Shown piece by piece: positions 1-7,599 of a stretch of 8,779 nucleotides of DNA (within the stretch, counting starts at the first letter, position 1; every line of letters begins with the position of its first letter). The DNA is taken from positions 1 through 8,779 of the forward strand of contig CAYRJN010000162.1 in assembly GCA_964424545.1 (NCBI GenBank). Direction: 5' to 3'. The DNA comes from JAUVIB01 sp964424545 (GTDB taxonomy: Bacteria; Calditrichota; Calditrichia; Calditrichales; Calditrichaceae). The notes beneath the pieces were generated by a model. It had not been told where the DNA came from. It ran no database searches and saw nothing but the letters and a program-made list of their open reading frames with translations. Made by a program: the position numbers and the translations under genes.

Positions 1-131
1 GCTTGTTAAAAGAACATAATATAGCGGCACATAAAATTACGAAATTATTAAATGAGACGGAAACCGTTTTCCCCGGTACAACCCTTCGTCTCGTCTTTAA
101 AACCACCGCATCTTCAGTTTGCGAGATGTAA
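1..131 (+). CDS. C-terminal fragment of a putative transposase (5' end off window)
   Basis: Reading the plus strand in the frame that starts at base 3 gives 42 sense codons and a TAA at 129-131. The peptide has natural composition and includes LLNETETVFPGTTLRLVF, ending SSVCEM. The 'short helix, then FPGT-LRL-F' ending resembles the C-terminus of DDE transposases as I remember them, but I cannot name an IS family, and the catalytic part lies off the left edge. Position is the strongest argument: the frame closes about 9 bases from where the neighbouring minus-strand antiporter loses similarity to its family, as expected for an IS inserted in that gene. The alternative is a chance open frame antisense to an unusually divergent antiporter. 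Confidence 0.5.
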   Translation, partial: LLKEHNIAAHKITKLLNETETVFPGTTLRLVFKTTASSVCEM

Positions 132-139
132 GGAATTCT
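1..139 (+). mobile_element. Right end of a probable insertion sequence interrupting an antiporter gene
   Basis: This stretch carries the transposase-like tail and only a few bases after its stop, before antiporter coding sequence resumes on the other strand at about 140. The exact junction lies somewhere in 132-142, which contains GGAATTCTGAT. The other end of the element, its terminal inverted repeat partner and any target duplication are outside the window, so the element cannot be classified. The call is an inference from the transposase-like tail and the abrupt end of antiporter similarity. Confidence 0.45.
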
Positions 140-301
140 GATATTATGAACTTCCGATATCGGTATAAAACCGGTATACGGCCCGACTAATATTCCGGCG
201 AGAATATATCCCAAAACAAGCGGCTGCCTGAGTATCTTGGCTATTATTCCGCCGGCCAGCCCGGCAGCAACGATTATCGAAAGGTCGGCTGCTATTCCCA
301 T
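140..301 (-). pseudogene. Truncated CPA2/KefB-type cation:proton antiporter, N-terminus only
   Basis: From ATG at 301 the first 54 codons read as the N-terminus of a CPA2-family monovalent cation/proton antiporter: a first membrane helix (DLSIIVAAGLAGGIIAKIL) followed by the family signature QPLVLGYILAGILVGPYTG and SEVHNI. In relatives this is followed by a helix of the ELLAEIGVALLLF type. Here it becomes RIPYISQTEDAVVLKTRRRV, which is polar, basic and unlike the family, although the frame stays open to the window edge as a 100-codon chimera. The break coincides with the end of a transposase-like frame on the other strand. The gene starts 34 bases after the NhaP stop, so it was probably co-transcribed with it. 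The remnant keeps about one and a half helices and cannot transport. Confidence 0.65.
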
Positions 302-335
302 TTCCCGTTATCTCTTTTTGTGGTAAATTAAACCG

Positions 336-2114
336 TCAGGCCGTGGCGATATAAATTAATCGCATAGATGACGAAGGCTTCGGCTTTTGTTCATCGGTAT
401 AAATAATCAGATCATTTTGCGAATTTATTAAAAGCAAGGGGCGCATTGTTTTTTCGTTAAATAATTCCACGTCCTCTTCTTTATCAATCTCTAATGTTTT
501 TATTCCGGAGCAGCTATTAAATATTTCGCTTATTCTTTCGTATGTCATTTCCTTATCAAATAAAAAACGCCCCCGTAAATGTCTCGGAATGCGTTGTTTT
601 CCATTAAACTTTTTCTTTTTATAAGGCAGCTGGTAAACTCCGGAGCGGCCGAAAATTTCTTCAAAATGCAGGGCGGCAAGAGCGTTTACCTCGTCGTTTG
701 AAGTAACGGCGAACAGCTTACCTATGCCCTCTAAATTCAATTGGTCAATCACTTCGTCGGAAAGAATATCTGCAACCGTCGCTTCCAATTGCTGCGCTCG
801 CGCTTTTTCCACATTATCCTCGTTGGCATCCACAAGTAGCGTACGAAAACCTATATCCGTCAAAATTTTTGCCAATTCTCTGGCCCAATTATGGGCGCCG
901 ACAATCAAGACGCCCTGCGGATTCGGTTCGGACAGCTTTAACAAACGCACCAAAGGAGCCGCGCTTAAACCGTAGATGGTAACGGTTGCGATAATAACAA
1001 AAAAAGTTAATGGGATCAATCGTTCCGCATCGCTGTATCCGTTTAAAGCCAAATCGATAGCAAAAATAGACGAAACAGCCGCGGCAACAATCCCCCTCGG
1101 CGCAAGCCATGATAAAAATATTTTCTCCTTAAAATTCAAATCTTGTCCGATAGTGGAAATAAAAACGGAAAGGGGTCTGGCCACAAAAATAAGCGCGCCT
1201 AAAAATAGGACCGTGTTCCCGTTTAATTGGCTAAAATCATCCGCTTTAAGGCGGGCGGCCAAAACAATAAAAAGCGTTGAAATTAAAATAACGCGTAAAT
1301 TCTCTTTGAATTCAACAATATGCTTAACGGATACTTTTTTCTGATTGGCTAACAAAATACCCATAATGGTTACGGTCAGTAAACCGGATTCATGCTGCAA
1401 TAAATTGGAGATGATAAAAGCTGTAATGACCATCATTATTGTAACCGAATTATGTAAAAAATCGGGAACCCAGTAACGCTTTAGAAAAATGATAATCATT
1501 TTTGCACAAAGCCAGCCGATTCCCAACCCGTAAATTAATGTTTTAAGCAATCCCCAAACGGAAACCGCTGAAAAATGTTCGAATCCCCCGCTGACAATCT
1601 CTTCAAACACCAAAACGGCAAGGATGGCGCCCACCGGGTCAATCATTATGCCTTCCCACTTAGAAATGCTATATAAATTCCCCTTCGGCCGGACTTGTCT
1701 TAATAACGGCAAAATGACAGTAGGGCCGGTTACTATAAGAATAGCGCCGAAAAGCAAAGCCAATTTCAATTCAAGATTTAGAAGATAGTAAGCAGCAGTC
1801 GTTGAAACGGCCCAGGTTACCAGGGCCCCAATGGTAATCAGATTGCGAATAATTTTACCTACATTGCGGAACTCGCTAAACTTCAAACTTAATCCGCCTT
1901 CAAACAAAATAATGCCAACCGACAGGGATACAAAGGGAAAGAGCGTATTCCCGAATATCTGTTCGGTATTTACCAAACCGCTTACCGGACCGGCTACAAC
2001 GCCTAAAATAAGCAAGAGCAAAATCGAAGGTAAATGTAAACGCCAGGCCAGCCATTGGGCAAGCATACCGAATAAAATAATTGAACCGAGACCTATTAAC
2101 AATTGTTCAGACAT
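336..2114 (-). CDS. CPA1/NhaP-type Na+/H+ antiporter with C-terminal TrkA-N (RCK) domain
   Basis: Inner-membrane antiporter of 592 residues, expected to exchange Na+ or K+ for H+ in pH and salt homeostasis. Residues 1-395 form the Na_H_Exchanger domain with about a dozen hydrophobic segments. Visible family motifs are TGPTVI (129-134), EGIMIDPVGAI (154-164, with the conserved Asp159-Pro160) and SWLAPRGIVAA (335-345, with the conserved Arg340). Residues 400-497 are a Rossmann-like TrkA-N domain starting GVLIVGAHNWA and reaching an acidic residue after beta-2 (LLVDAN), so a nucleotide probably regulates gating. The last 70 residues form a small beta-rich tail. GAGGAAATTA precedes the ATG, a good ribosome binding site. 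A second antiporter starts 34 bases after the stop. Ion specificity cannot be read from sequence alone. Confidence 0.9.
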   Translation of the reverse strand: MSEQLLIGLGSIILFGMLAQWLAWRLHLPSILLLLILGVVAGPVSGLVNTEQIFGNTLFPFVSLSVGIILFEGGLSLKFSEFRNVGKIIRNLITIGALVTWAVSTTAAYYLLNLELKLALLFGAILIVTGPTVILPLLRQVRPKGNLYSISKWEGIMIDPVGAILAVLVFEEIVSGGFEHFSAVSVWGLLKTLIYGLGIGWLCAKMIIIFLKRYWVPDFLHNSVTIMMVITAFIISNLLQHESGLLTVTIMGILLANQKKVSVKHIVEFKENLRVILISTLFIVLAARLKADDFSQLNGNTVLFLGALIFVARPLSVFISTIGQDLNFKEKIFLSWLAPRGIVAAAVSSIFAIDLALNGYSDAERLIPLTFFVIIATVTIYGLSAAPLVRLLKLSEPNPQGVLIVGAHNWARELAKILTDIGFRTLLVDANEDNVEKARAQQLEATVADILSDEVIDQLNLEGIGKLFAVTSNDEVNALAALHFEEIFGRSGVYQLPYKKKKFNGKQRIPRHLRGRFLFDKEMTYERISEIFNSCSGIKTLEIDKEEDVELFNEKTMRPLLLINSQNDLIIYTDEQKPKPSSSMRLIYIATA

Positions 2115-2202
2115 TAATTTCCTCTATAGACTGATGTTCCGTATTTTAACCCCTAAACGTCATTTAACGCATTAGCCGTTATGATTTGTAACATTATATT
2201 TA

Positions 2203-3018
2203 TTATTTAGTTATAAGCTTGAATAAACCCGATATTCTTCCTAATGTTTCCAAATAACTATATTCTAAAAAATTACTTAACGGTTTGGAATTCATCAAAC
2301 TGCATTCTTCCATAGAATCGAGATAATAATTTTTATAATCGGTCATGATTACATCATAATACATTCCATGAATCAGCATGACATAATCCCCCATACCGCG
2401 GGCAATGCGGCCGTTGCCGTCTTCAAAGGGGTGAACATTAGCCACAAGATAGTGTACTTTGGCTGAAAGCTCAAGGATTTCGAAAAAATTATCTATTGAA
2501 ACCGTTTTATGCGCAAATAATTGTTCATTAATCACCGCAAACTGCTGCTGAAAGATTTGCGCTATATCAGAGTAATGCGGGGGTCTATGACTCATTAACT
2601 GTATACGCACCTCCGTCTGTCGAAACTGTCCGGCGCCTTCCGGCCAGCTTTTGCCGCACATCAAGCGATGCATCTCCAACAACAGCGATATGGAAATCTC
2701 CGTCTTCTTTTTTGCTTCCGATTCAAGCCATTTTAACATCCTGTCCTGCCCGATAAGCTCATCTGAAGCCTTCTTATATTCTTGCGAAATTCCGGATTTG
2801 TCTTTTACCCCTGCTTTATGAAGTAAAAGCTGTAAAAATATACGATCAACACGTTTATCTTCAATCGCATTGGAATGAATCGCTTTAAGACAGCGGAGAG
2901 CGGTCATCGCTTCTTCGCGTGCCATAGGATAACGCTCGCCCAATTCTTTCAAATGCAGAAACATTTCCACTAGACGGTTTTTCTCTTTTTGAGTTAAAAT
3001 TATCAACGACACGGCCAT
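2203..3018 (-). CDS. Fic family protein (probable AMPylating enzyme)
   Basis: A cytoplasmic protein of 271 residues with a complete Fic active-site motif, HPFEDGNGRIAR, at 196-207. His196 is the catalytic base, Glu199/Asp200 and the GNGR loop bind Mg2+ and phosphate, and Arg207 binds phosphate. Fic enzymes usually transfer AMP from ATP to a hydroxyl side chain of a protein. The substrate-binding flap is probably around GQFRQTEVRI (130-139). N-terminal SNAIED (49-54) sits where class II Fic proteins carry the autoinhibitory (S/T)xxxE(G/N) helix. The Glu is present and Asp replaces the last Gly/Asn. There is no C-terminal winged helix and no adjacent small antitoxin gene, so self-inhibition is more likely than a toxin-antitoxin pair. 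AAGGA lies unusually close to the ATG (2 bases). The target is unknown. Confidence 0.9.
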   Translation of the reverse strand: MAVSLIILTQKEKNRLVEMFLHLKELGERYPMAREEAMTALRCLKAIHSNAIEDKRVDRIFLQLLLHKAGVKDKSGISQEYKKASDELIGQDRMLKWLESEAKKKTEISISLLLEMHRLMCGKSWPEGAGQFRQTEVRIQLMSHRPPHYSDIAQIFQQQFAVINEQLFAHKTVSIDNFFEILELSAKVHYLVANVHPFEDGNGRIARGMGDYVMLIHGMYYDVIMTDYKNYYLDSMEECSLMNSKPLSNFLEYSYLETLGRISGLFKLITK

Positions 3019-3181
3019 TATCCTTTTTACTTAAAACACGATATAACACTTTGTTGTTCTGTCTTTAATCAGCCTTCTATTGTTTTTACACCGCTAAACT
3101 TAAGACCTTTCATTTAATATAACTCCACTATCGGGTATATTACTTTTACTTAAATTTAGGATCTTTCGCGCTTTTAATGAG

Positions 3182-3236
3182 TAACCGAATTTTATTATTA
3201 TAACGTATTTTAATTAATCAATTTAATATTCGGTTA
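3182..3236. repeat. Perfect 9-base inverted repeat upstream of the Fic gene
   Basis: TAACCGAAT at 3182-3190 is matched by its exact reverse complement ATTCGGTTA at 3228-3236, enclosing 37 AT-rich bases. The arms contain the only CCG/CGG in the stretch, so they stand out. They lie 164-218 bases upstream of the Fic start. They could be an operator with two half-sites, a weak hairpin, or ends of a tiny decayed element; chance cannot be excluded. Confidence 0.4.
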
Positions 3237-3310
3237 GTCCAATTGTCATTTCATTCCCAATGTTCTTAATCAATGTGTTACATCCTCTTGCAACTGAGTC
3301 AGACAAGGCG

Positions 3311-3321
3311 CGCCGAAGGCG
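3311..3321. repeat. Short GC-rich hairpin CGCC-GAA-GGCG
   Basis: CGCCGAAGGCG folds into a 4-bp stem with a three-base loop and continues on one side as GGGATAGC, whose counterpart arm is missing. It resembles half of a longer GC-rich palindrome. No T-run follows on either strand, so it is not a standard intrinsic terminator. Confidence 0.3.
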
Positions 3322-3599
3322 GGATAGCAAATAAAAAAATTGAAATGCAATTCATCAGTTGATATTCAAATCCATTTATCCGCCTAATTTCGGAATTTCT
3401 CCTTAACGCTGCAACAGAGATTGTAATAACAGCGCCGGCTTGTTTTGTTTTTTTCAAAGGATTGCACAATTTATTCCCGTGCTTTGAGCGGTTTGTTTTG
3501 TGGTTCAGCACAGTTAGGTTGTTTAAAATTTAAAAATTCGGCATTATCAAAAAGTATACGTTAAGACGCCAAAGATAATAAAAATATTAAGAGTCGACC

Positions 3600-4835
3600 T
3601 TAATCGTTATCGGGATAAAGCTTGCCGATTGAGCTGATTACATCATAAATATCAAAAAATATGTCCACCAGCTCCGGATCAAAATGCGAACCGGCGTCTT
3701 TTTTCAAAGTTTCCAATACATGCTCCTCCGTCCATGCTTCTTTATAAACTCTGCGCGAGCACAAGGCGTCATATACGTCGGCAATAGCGACGATTCGCCC
3801 CTCAAGGGGTATCTCATCTTCGCGCTTTCCCCTGGGTTTGCTGTTCTTATCCTCATAACCGGGAAGCGGTTTCCCTGTGTTAACGTCCACATGACCCGGA
3901 TAACCTGTACCGTCCCATTTTTCGTGATGATTCAGCGCCACAAGCGCAGAAATTTCATCAAATTTTGATTGTGCGTCATTAAAAAGCTGTGCGCCTTGAA
4001 TGGTATGGGTTTTCATAATTTCATATTCTTTGTCAGTAAATCGGCCAGGCTTTTTTAATATGGTATCCGAAATGGCAACTTTTCCAACATCATGGAGCAT
4101 AGCCGCCATCCTGAAAGCGTCTCTTTTGGCGTCAATATCCTTACACGGCATTTTCTTTTTTTTGGCATAAGCCTCGAATATTTCAACGGAATAAGAAGCC
4201 ACGCGGTTAACATGCGGCCCTGTCTCTTTAGGATCGCGCAATTCGGCCATACTAATCATACGCATAATCGTTGTTCTGGTCATTTGGGTCCGTTCAAGAG
4301 CGTTCGCTGCATACAAAGCAAAATGCTGCACTAAGGCTTCGTCCGTTTTTGCAAACTTAACCACTTCTCCTTTATCGTTCATAGCGTTAATTAGCTGTAA
4401 AACTCCCACAATCTGTTTACGACTGTTAATTAACGGCAGCGTTAACATGGATTTTGTATGATATCCAACCATTTTATCGAAACTGCTGTTGAAGCTCACA
4501 GGATAAGATTTGGGAATTTTATAAGCATCCGAAATATTTAGGATAACGCCGTTATTGGCTACATAACCGGCAATAGAATTATTGTCAATGGGAATGGAAA
4601 ATGTCGTATAGCGTAGCTTTTTACCGGGTTCAAGGCGTTTTTGCAACGTATGATTTTGTGAATAACTGAATTTTAATTTATCTTCCGTCTTGATATATAT
4701 CGAACCTGCATCTGCAGAAAAAAGATGTCTCGCCTCGCTGAGCAGTTTCTCAAGCATAAAATCCAAATCGCTGATTTGATTAATCTCGATCCCGAGTTCA
4801 ACGAGCCGTTCCATTTTTTGTTTTTTGGTCAGCAT
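3600..4835 (-). CDS. GAF-HD-GYP protein, probable cyclic-di-GMP phosphodiesterase
   Basis: A soluble protein of 411 residues. Residues about 15-180 form a GAF sensor domain (core ADAGSIYI, later NSIAGYVANNG and LTLPLINSRKQIVGVLQLIN). Residues about 190-405 form an HD-GYP domain. Metal and catalytic residues are all present: His208 in GPHVNRV, HDVGK at 248-252, His277 in KTH, HHEKWDGTGYP at 303-313 and Asp353 in ADVYDAL. HD-GYP enzymes hydrolyse cyclic-di-GMP, lowering it to favour motility over surface life. The GAF domain presumably tunes activity by a small ligand. There is no GGDEF domain, receiver domain or membrane segment. A loop of about 25 residues follows GYP (315-340) where many HD-GYPs have only a few. 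GAGGAAATT precedes the ATG. No partner gene is adjacent, so the regulated process is unknown. Confidence 0.92.
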   Translation of the reverse strand: MLTKKQKMERLVELGIEINQISDLDFMLEKLLSEARHLFSADAGSIYIKTEDKLKFSYSQNHTLQKRLEPGKKLRYTTFSIPIDNNSIAGYVANNGVILNISDAYKIPKSYPVSFNSSFDKMVGYHTKSMLTLPLINSRKQIVGVLQLINAMNDKGEVVKFAKTDEALVQHFALYAANALERTQMTRTTIMRMISMAELRDPKETGPHVNRVASYSVEIFEAYAKKKKMPCKDIDAKRDAFRMAAMLHDVGKVAISDTILKKPGRFTDKEYEIMKTHTIQGAQLFNDAQSKFDEISALVALNHHEKWDGTGYPGHVDVNTGKPLPGYEDKNSKPRGKREDEIPLEGRIVAIADVYDALCSRRVYKEAWTEEHVLETLKKDAGSHFDPELVDIFFDIYDVISSIGKLYPDND

Positions 4836-5295
4836 AATTTCCTCATTAATTTATTTGTATCGAAATTTAAAAAATAACTTATTTAAACTCCGTTATTTTT
4901 TTGTGAAATTTTAAATTTTCTAATTCCATAAATTTTAAATAGTTTAATAAGCCGAATTTTATACAGTCCGCTTAAGCCATTCAATAATAGCTATGCCGCT
5001 TTTATCAATCAATTTGCAAAGCGATGTTTTCATTAAATAAATATCGGCATATATTTCGAATTCCTTAGTAAATTAACCATTATATATACAACATTCAACT
5101 ACCATGATAATGTTATTGTTATAAAAGTATAATTTAATTGCGATTATCTTGTGATTCGCCAGCCGATTGATATTAAATTTATCTCATCTTTTTTTATATA
5201 TTTATTCAATTTTTTCGTAAATTATATCGATTTTGACGGAAATTTTTTATTTGAAGAGTTAATTATTATATATCTAAACGGAAAGGCGCCGGATC
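4836..5295. promoter_or_regulatory. AT-rich divergent intergenic region (HD-GYP left, M1 peptidase right)
   Basis: 460 bases between divergently transcribed genes must carry both promoters. For the plus strand a TATAAT stands at 5128-5133 without a good -35 partner, and a TTGACG at 5233-5238 lacks a well-spaced -10, so I assign neither. GGAAAGG about 9 bases before the ATG at 5296 is a plausible ribosome binding site for the peptidase. An open frame at 5151-5342 (GTG start) is an AT-rich artefact overlapping the peptidase start. No RNA gene or strong hairpin was seen. Confidence 0.5.
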
Positions 5296-7191
5296 ATGAA
5301 AAATATAATACTTCTTTATTTGTTCATTGCGGTATATTTTAACTTATCCGCACAATCGCTGTATATACCGCGCAATATTCAAAAAGCTTATGAAAGCGGC
5401 ACACGCTCATACGACGGCAAACCCGGTCCGCAATATTGGATTAATAATAATACCGACTACCATATCAAAGTCCTTTTCGATCCCGCCAGCCGCATTGTTT
5501 CGGGAAAAGAAGAGATTCGCTATCAAAATAACAGTCCGGATACTTTAAGAAACATCGTCTTTCGATTATATCAGGATATTTATAAAAAAGGTAACTTTCG
5601 CGACTTTATCATGGACGAACGGGCGCTTAGCGAAGGCGTAAAAATACACAGATTATCGGTAAATGATACGGAGATTGATTTGGGAAAAGATAATCAGCGC
5701 ATAAGTAGAAAAGGTACTAACCTGATAATATCTCTTCCCGATTCGATTTTACCGCAGGCGGAAGCGGTTTTTAATATCGATTGGGAGTTCACGCTGCCCA
5801 ATCATTCCCAAATACGCATGGGCGCTTATCCCGATTCATCGTTTTTTATCGCCCTTTGGTATCCCCAAATTGCCGTATACGACGACATTGACGGTTGGGA
5901 TCGGTTTTCTTATACTGGGAACCAGGAGTTTTATAATGATTTTAAAAATTTTGATGTGGAGATTACCGTCCCCGATAGTTTCCTTGTTTGGGGAACCGGT
6001 GAATTACAGAATCCCGAAGAGCTGCTGTCGGAAAAATATTTAAACCGTTATTATCAAGCTCACCAATCGGACAGTATAAATCATATTATAAAGGCCGAAG
6101 ATTATACGAACGGTCAAATATTTAAAAAGACCGGCCGCCATATTTGGCATTTTGTCGCTGAGTATGTGCCCGATTTCGCTTTTGCCGTAGGCTATCATTT
6201 TTTGTGGGACGGTACGAATTTAAAATTGGATAATGGTATAAAGAATGTATTTATAAGCGCCGCTTATCTTGAAAAATCAAAAGATTTTTACGACGTAGCA
6301 AAAATAGCCCGCCAAACCGTTAAGTACTTATCTGAAGAATTGCCTGGGATAACCTACCCCTATCCTGAAATGACTGTTTTTAACGGACGCGGGGGCATGG
6401 AATATCCCATGATGGTCAACGACGGTTCAACCTCCAAATGGGCAAGCACCGTTCATCTCACTTCTCACGAGATTACTCATACCTATTTTCCTTTTTACAT
6501 GGGCACCAACGAACGTAAATACGCATGGATGGACGAAGGCTGGGCGCAAATGTTGCCCTTGGTACTGCAGAACAGACTGGCCCCCGATTATGATCCGGTT
6601 TCGCGTACCTGCAAATATTACGAGATTGCAGCCGGAGGTGAAATGGAAGTTCCGATGATGACGCCGTCCATTATTATCGGCGGTAATGTTTTCAGACCTA
6701 CTTATCGTAACGCTTCTTACAACCGACCGGCGATGGCTTATGAATATTTACAGGATTTACTCGGAAAAAACGTATTTAAAAAGGCCATTCAGGAATATAT
6801 CCGCCGCTGGCACGGCAAGCACCCTCTTCCCTATGATTTTTTCTTCACGTTTGACAATGTGAGCGGAGAGGATTTAAGCTGGTATTGGAAACCCTGGTTT
6901 TTTGAATCCGGGTATCCCGATCTCGCTATCGAAAAAGTTGAACCTACAGAAACGGGGCTTTCCGTGGTTATCAAAAAATGGGGCAATATCCCGATCCCCG
7001 CAAAAGTTAAAATTACCTACACGGACGGCGCGCAGGATTCGTTATATCAAACGGCAAAAATATGGAAAAACGGCAATCGTACATTTCGCTTTTTATTTGG
7101 AAACGGCAAAAAAGAAATCGATAAAGTTGAACTCGGCAACAGTAAAATTCCGGATGTGAATGATGACAATAATGTATGGCGGAAAAAGTAG
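5296..7191 (+). CDS. Secreted M1-family zinc metallopeptidase
   Basis: A protein of 631 residues. Residues 1-20 (MKNIILLYLFIAVYFNLSAQ) are a signal peptide with cleavage likely near Ala19-Gln20, so it acts in the periplasm or outside. Residues about 50-300 match the beta-rich N-terminal M1 domain. The catalytic domain has the substrate-binding motif GGMEYP (366-371), zinc motif HEITH (391-395), third ligand Glu414 exactly 18 residues later (WMDEG) and a candidate catalytic Tyr475, 61 residues after Glu414 as in PepN. M1 enzymes remove N-terminal residues from peptides. The canonical GAMEN is GGMEY here, as in many bacterial relatives, and the usual KGA after the Tyr is RPA. The C-terminal 90 residues are beta-rich, without an obvious type IX sorting domain. 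A nutritional peptide-trimming role is inferred. Confidence 0.92.
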   Translation: MKNIILLYLFIAVYFNLSAQSLYIPRNIQKAYESGTRSYDGKPGPQYWINNNTDYHIKVLFDPASRIVSGKEEIRYQNNSPDTLRNIVFRLYQDIYKKGNFRDFIMDERALSEGVKIHRLSVNDTEIDLGKDNQRISRKGTNLIISLPDSILPQAEAVFNIDWEFTLPNHSQIRMGAYPDSSFFIALWYPQIAVYDDIDGWDRFSYTGNQEFYNDFKNFDVEITVPDSFLVWGTGELQNPEELLSEKYLNRYYQAHQSDSINHIIKAEDYTNGQIFKKTGRHIWHFVAEYVPDFAFAVGYHFLWDGTNLKLDNGIKNVFISAAYLEKSKDFYDVAKIARQTVKYLSEELPGITYPYPEMTVFNGRGGMEYPMMVNDGSTSKWASTVHLTSHEITHTYFPFYMGTNERKYAWMDEGWAQMLPLVLQNRLAPDYDPVSRTCKYYEIAAGGEMEVPMMTPSIIIGGNVFRPTYRNASYNRPAMAYEYLQDLLGKNVFKKAIQEYIRRWHGKHPLPYDFFFTFDNVSGEDLSWYWKPWFFESGYPDLAIEKVEPTETGLSVVIKKWGNIPIPAKVKITYTDGAQDSLYQTAKIWKNGNRTFRFLFGNGKKEIDKVELGNSKIPDVNDDNNVWRKK

Positions 7192-7198
7192 CTTTTTT
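7183..7198 (+). terminator. Weak hairpin plus T-run at the peptidase stop codon
   Basis: AAAAAG (7183-7188) pairs with CTTTTT (7192-7197) across the stop codon TAG, and the arm ends in a T-run. The stem has only one G-C pair, so it would be a poor intrinsic terminator. Confidence 0.25.
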
Positions 7199-7345
7199 AT
7201 AAATTCTTTTATACTTTGAGTATGTAAATAAAAATTCCACGGACACTATACTTTTTTAATCGTATTAGGTTTTAAAAAAATAACATTATTGTTCATCTCT
7301 ACGCGAGAAAATGAAAAGCCTGTACAATAATTTAACTTTGGGATT

Positions 7346-7368
7346 CCCCCTTTGCACTGCAAAAGGGG
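7346..7368. repeat. Stem-loop with CCCC/GGGG base, possible palindromic repeat or RNA structure
   Basis: CCCC-C-TTTGC (7346-7355) faces GCAAA-A-GGGG (7359-7368) around a three-base loop: nine pairs with one C/A mismatch. Bases downstream are TTACAGC, not a T-run, so intrinsic termination is doubtful. The CCCCCTTT...AAAAGGGG pattern resembles dispersed palindromic repeats in bacterial intergenic DNA, but copy number cannot be seen here. Confidence 0.45.
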
Positions 7369-7599
7369 TTACAGCGCCCGATTTCCCCATAGACTTAACA
7401 TAATATTCCAATTAATTTTTTACCAAAAGGATAGACCGTTATAATTGCGGATAGCATCTCTTTAACACCTTAGGGCATTACCATATCTTTAATTCTACCC
7501 TCTCGAACCATTCATTGCATCATTTCAATTTTAAATGTAGATTATATCCCTATTGGATACCTTTACGAATTTACCTTTTGGAGCCGTTTTAACAAGAAA

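Larger units (their letters stand above)
3019..3599. other. 581-base gap between the Fic and HD-GYP genes, no convincing gene
   Basis: The half next to the Fic gene (3019-3290) is strongly AT-rich and contains a 9-base inverted repeat (3182-3236); it should hold the Fic promoter, but I cannot pick a convincing -35/-10 pair. The other half (about 3300-3530) is patchier and more GC-rich, with a small hairpin at 3311-3321. A 70-codon minus-strand frame (3299-3511) covers this half. It has mixed basic and hydrophobic composition, no recognisable domain and no clear ribosome binding site, so I do not call it a gene. It could be the remains of a decayed gene. No strong terminator hairpin with a T-run was found after the HD-GYP stop. 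Confidence 0.6.

Noticed and set aside
724..1344. Plus-strand open frames opposite the NhaP gene
   Set aside because: They are antisense to a well-supported antiporter, with low-complexity Lys/Ser/Thr-rich translations and no domain.
2203..3018. Fic gene as toxin of a Fic/Doc toxin-antitoxin module
   Set aside because: No small antitoxin gene is adjacent, and the inhibitory-type motif is inside the protein itself.
5090..5114. 6-base inverted repeat AACATT/AATGTT in the divergent region
   Set aside because: Such short AT-rich pairings are expected by chance in DNA of this composition.
5151..5342. 63-codon frame starting with GTG upstream of the peptidase
   Set aside because: It arises from AT-rich DNA (Phe/Ile/Tyr runs), has no ribosome binding site and overlaps the peptidase signal peptide in another frame.
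6920..7191. Type IX secretion C-terminal sorting domain on the M1 peptidase
   Set aside because: The C-terminus ends in a polar, Asp/Asn- and Lys-rich tail without the typical sorting-domain pattern.
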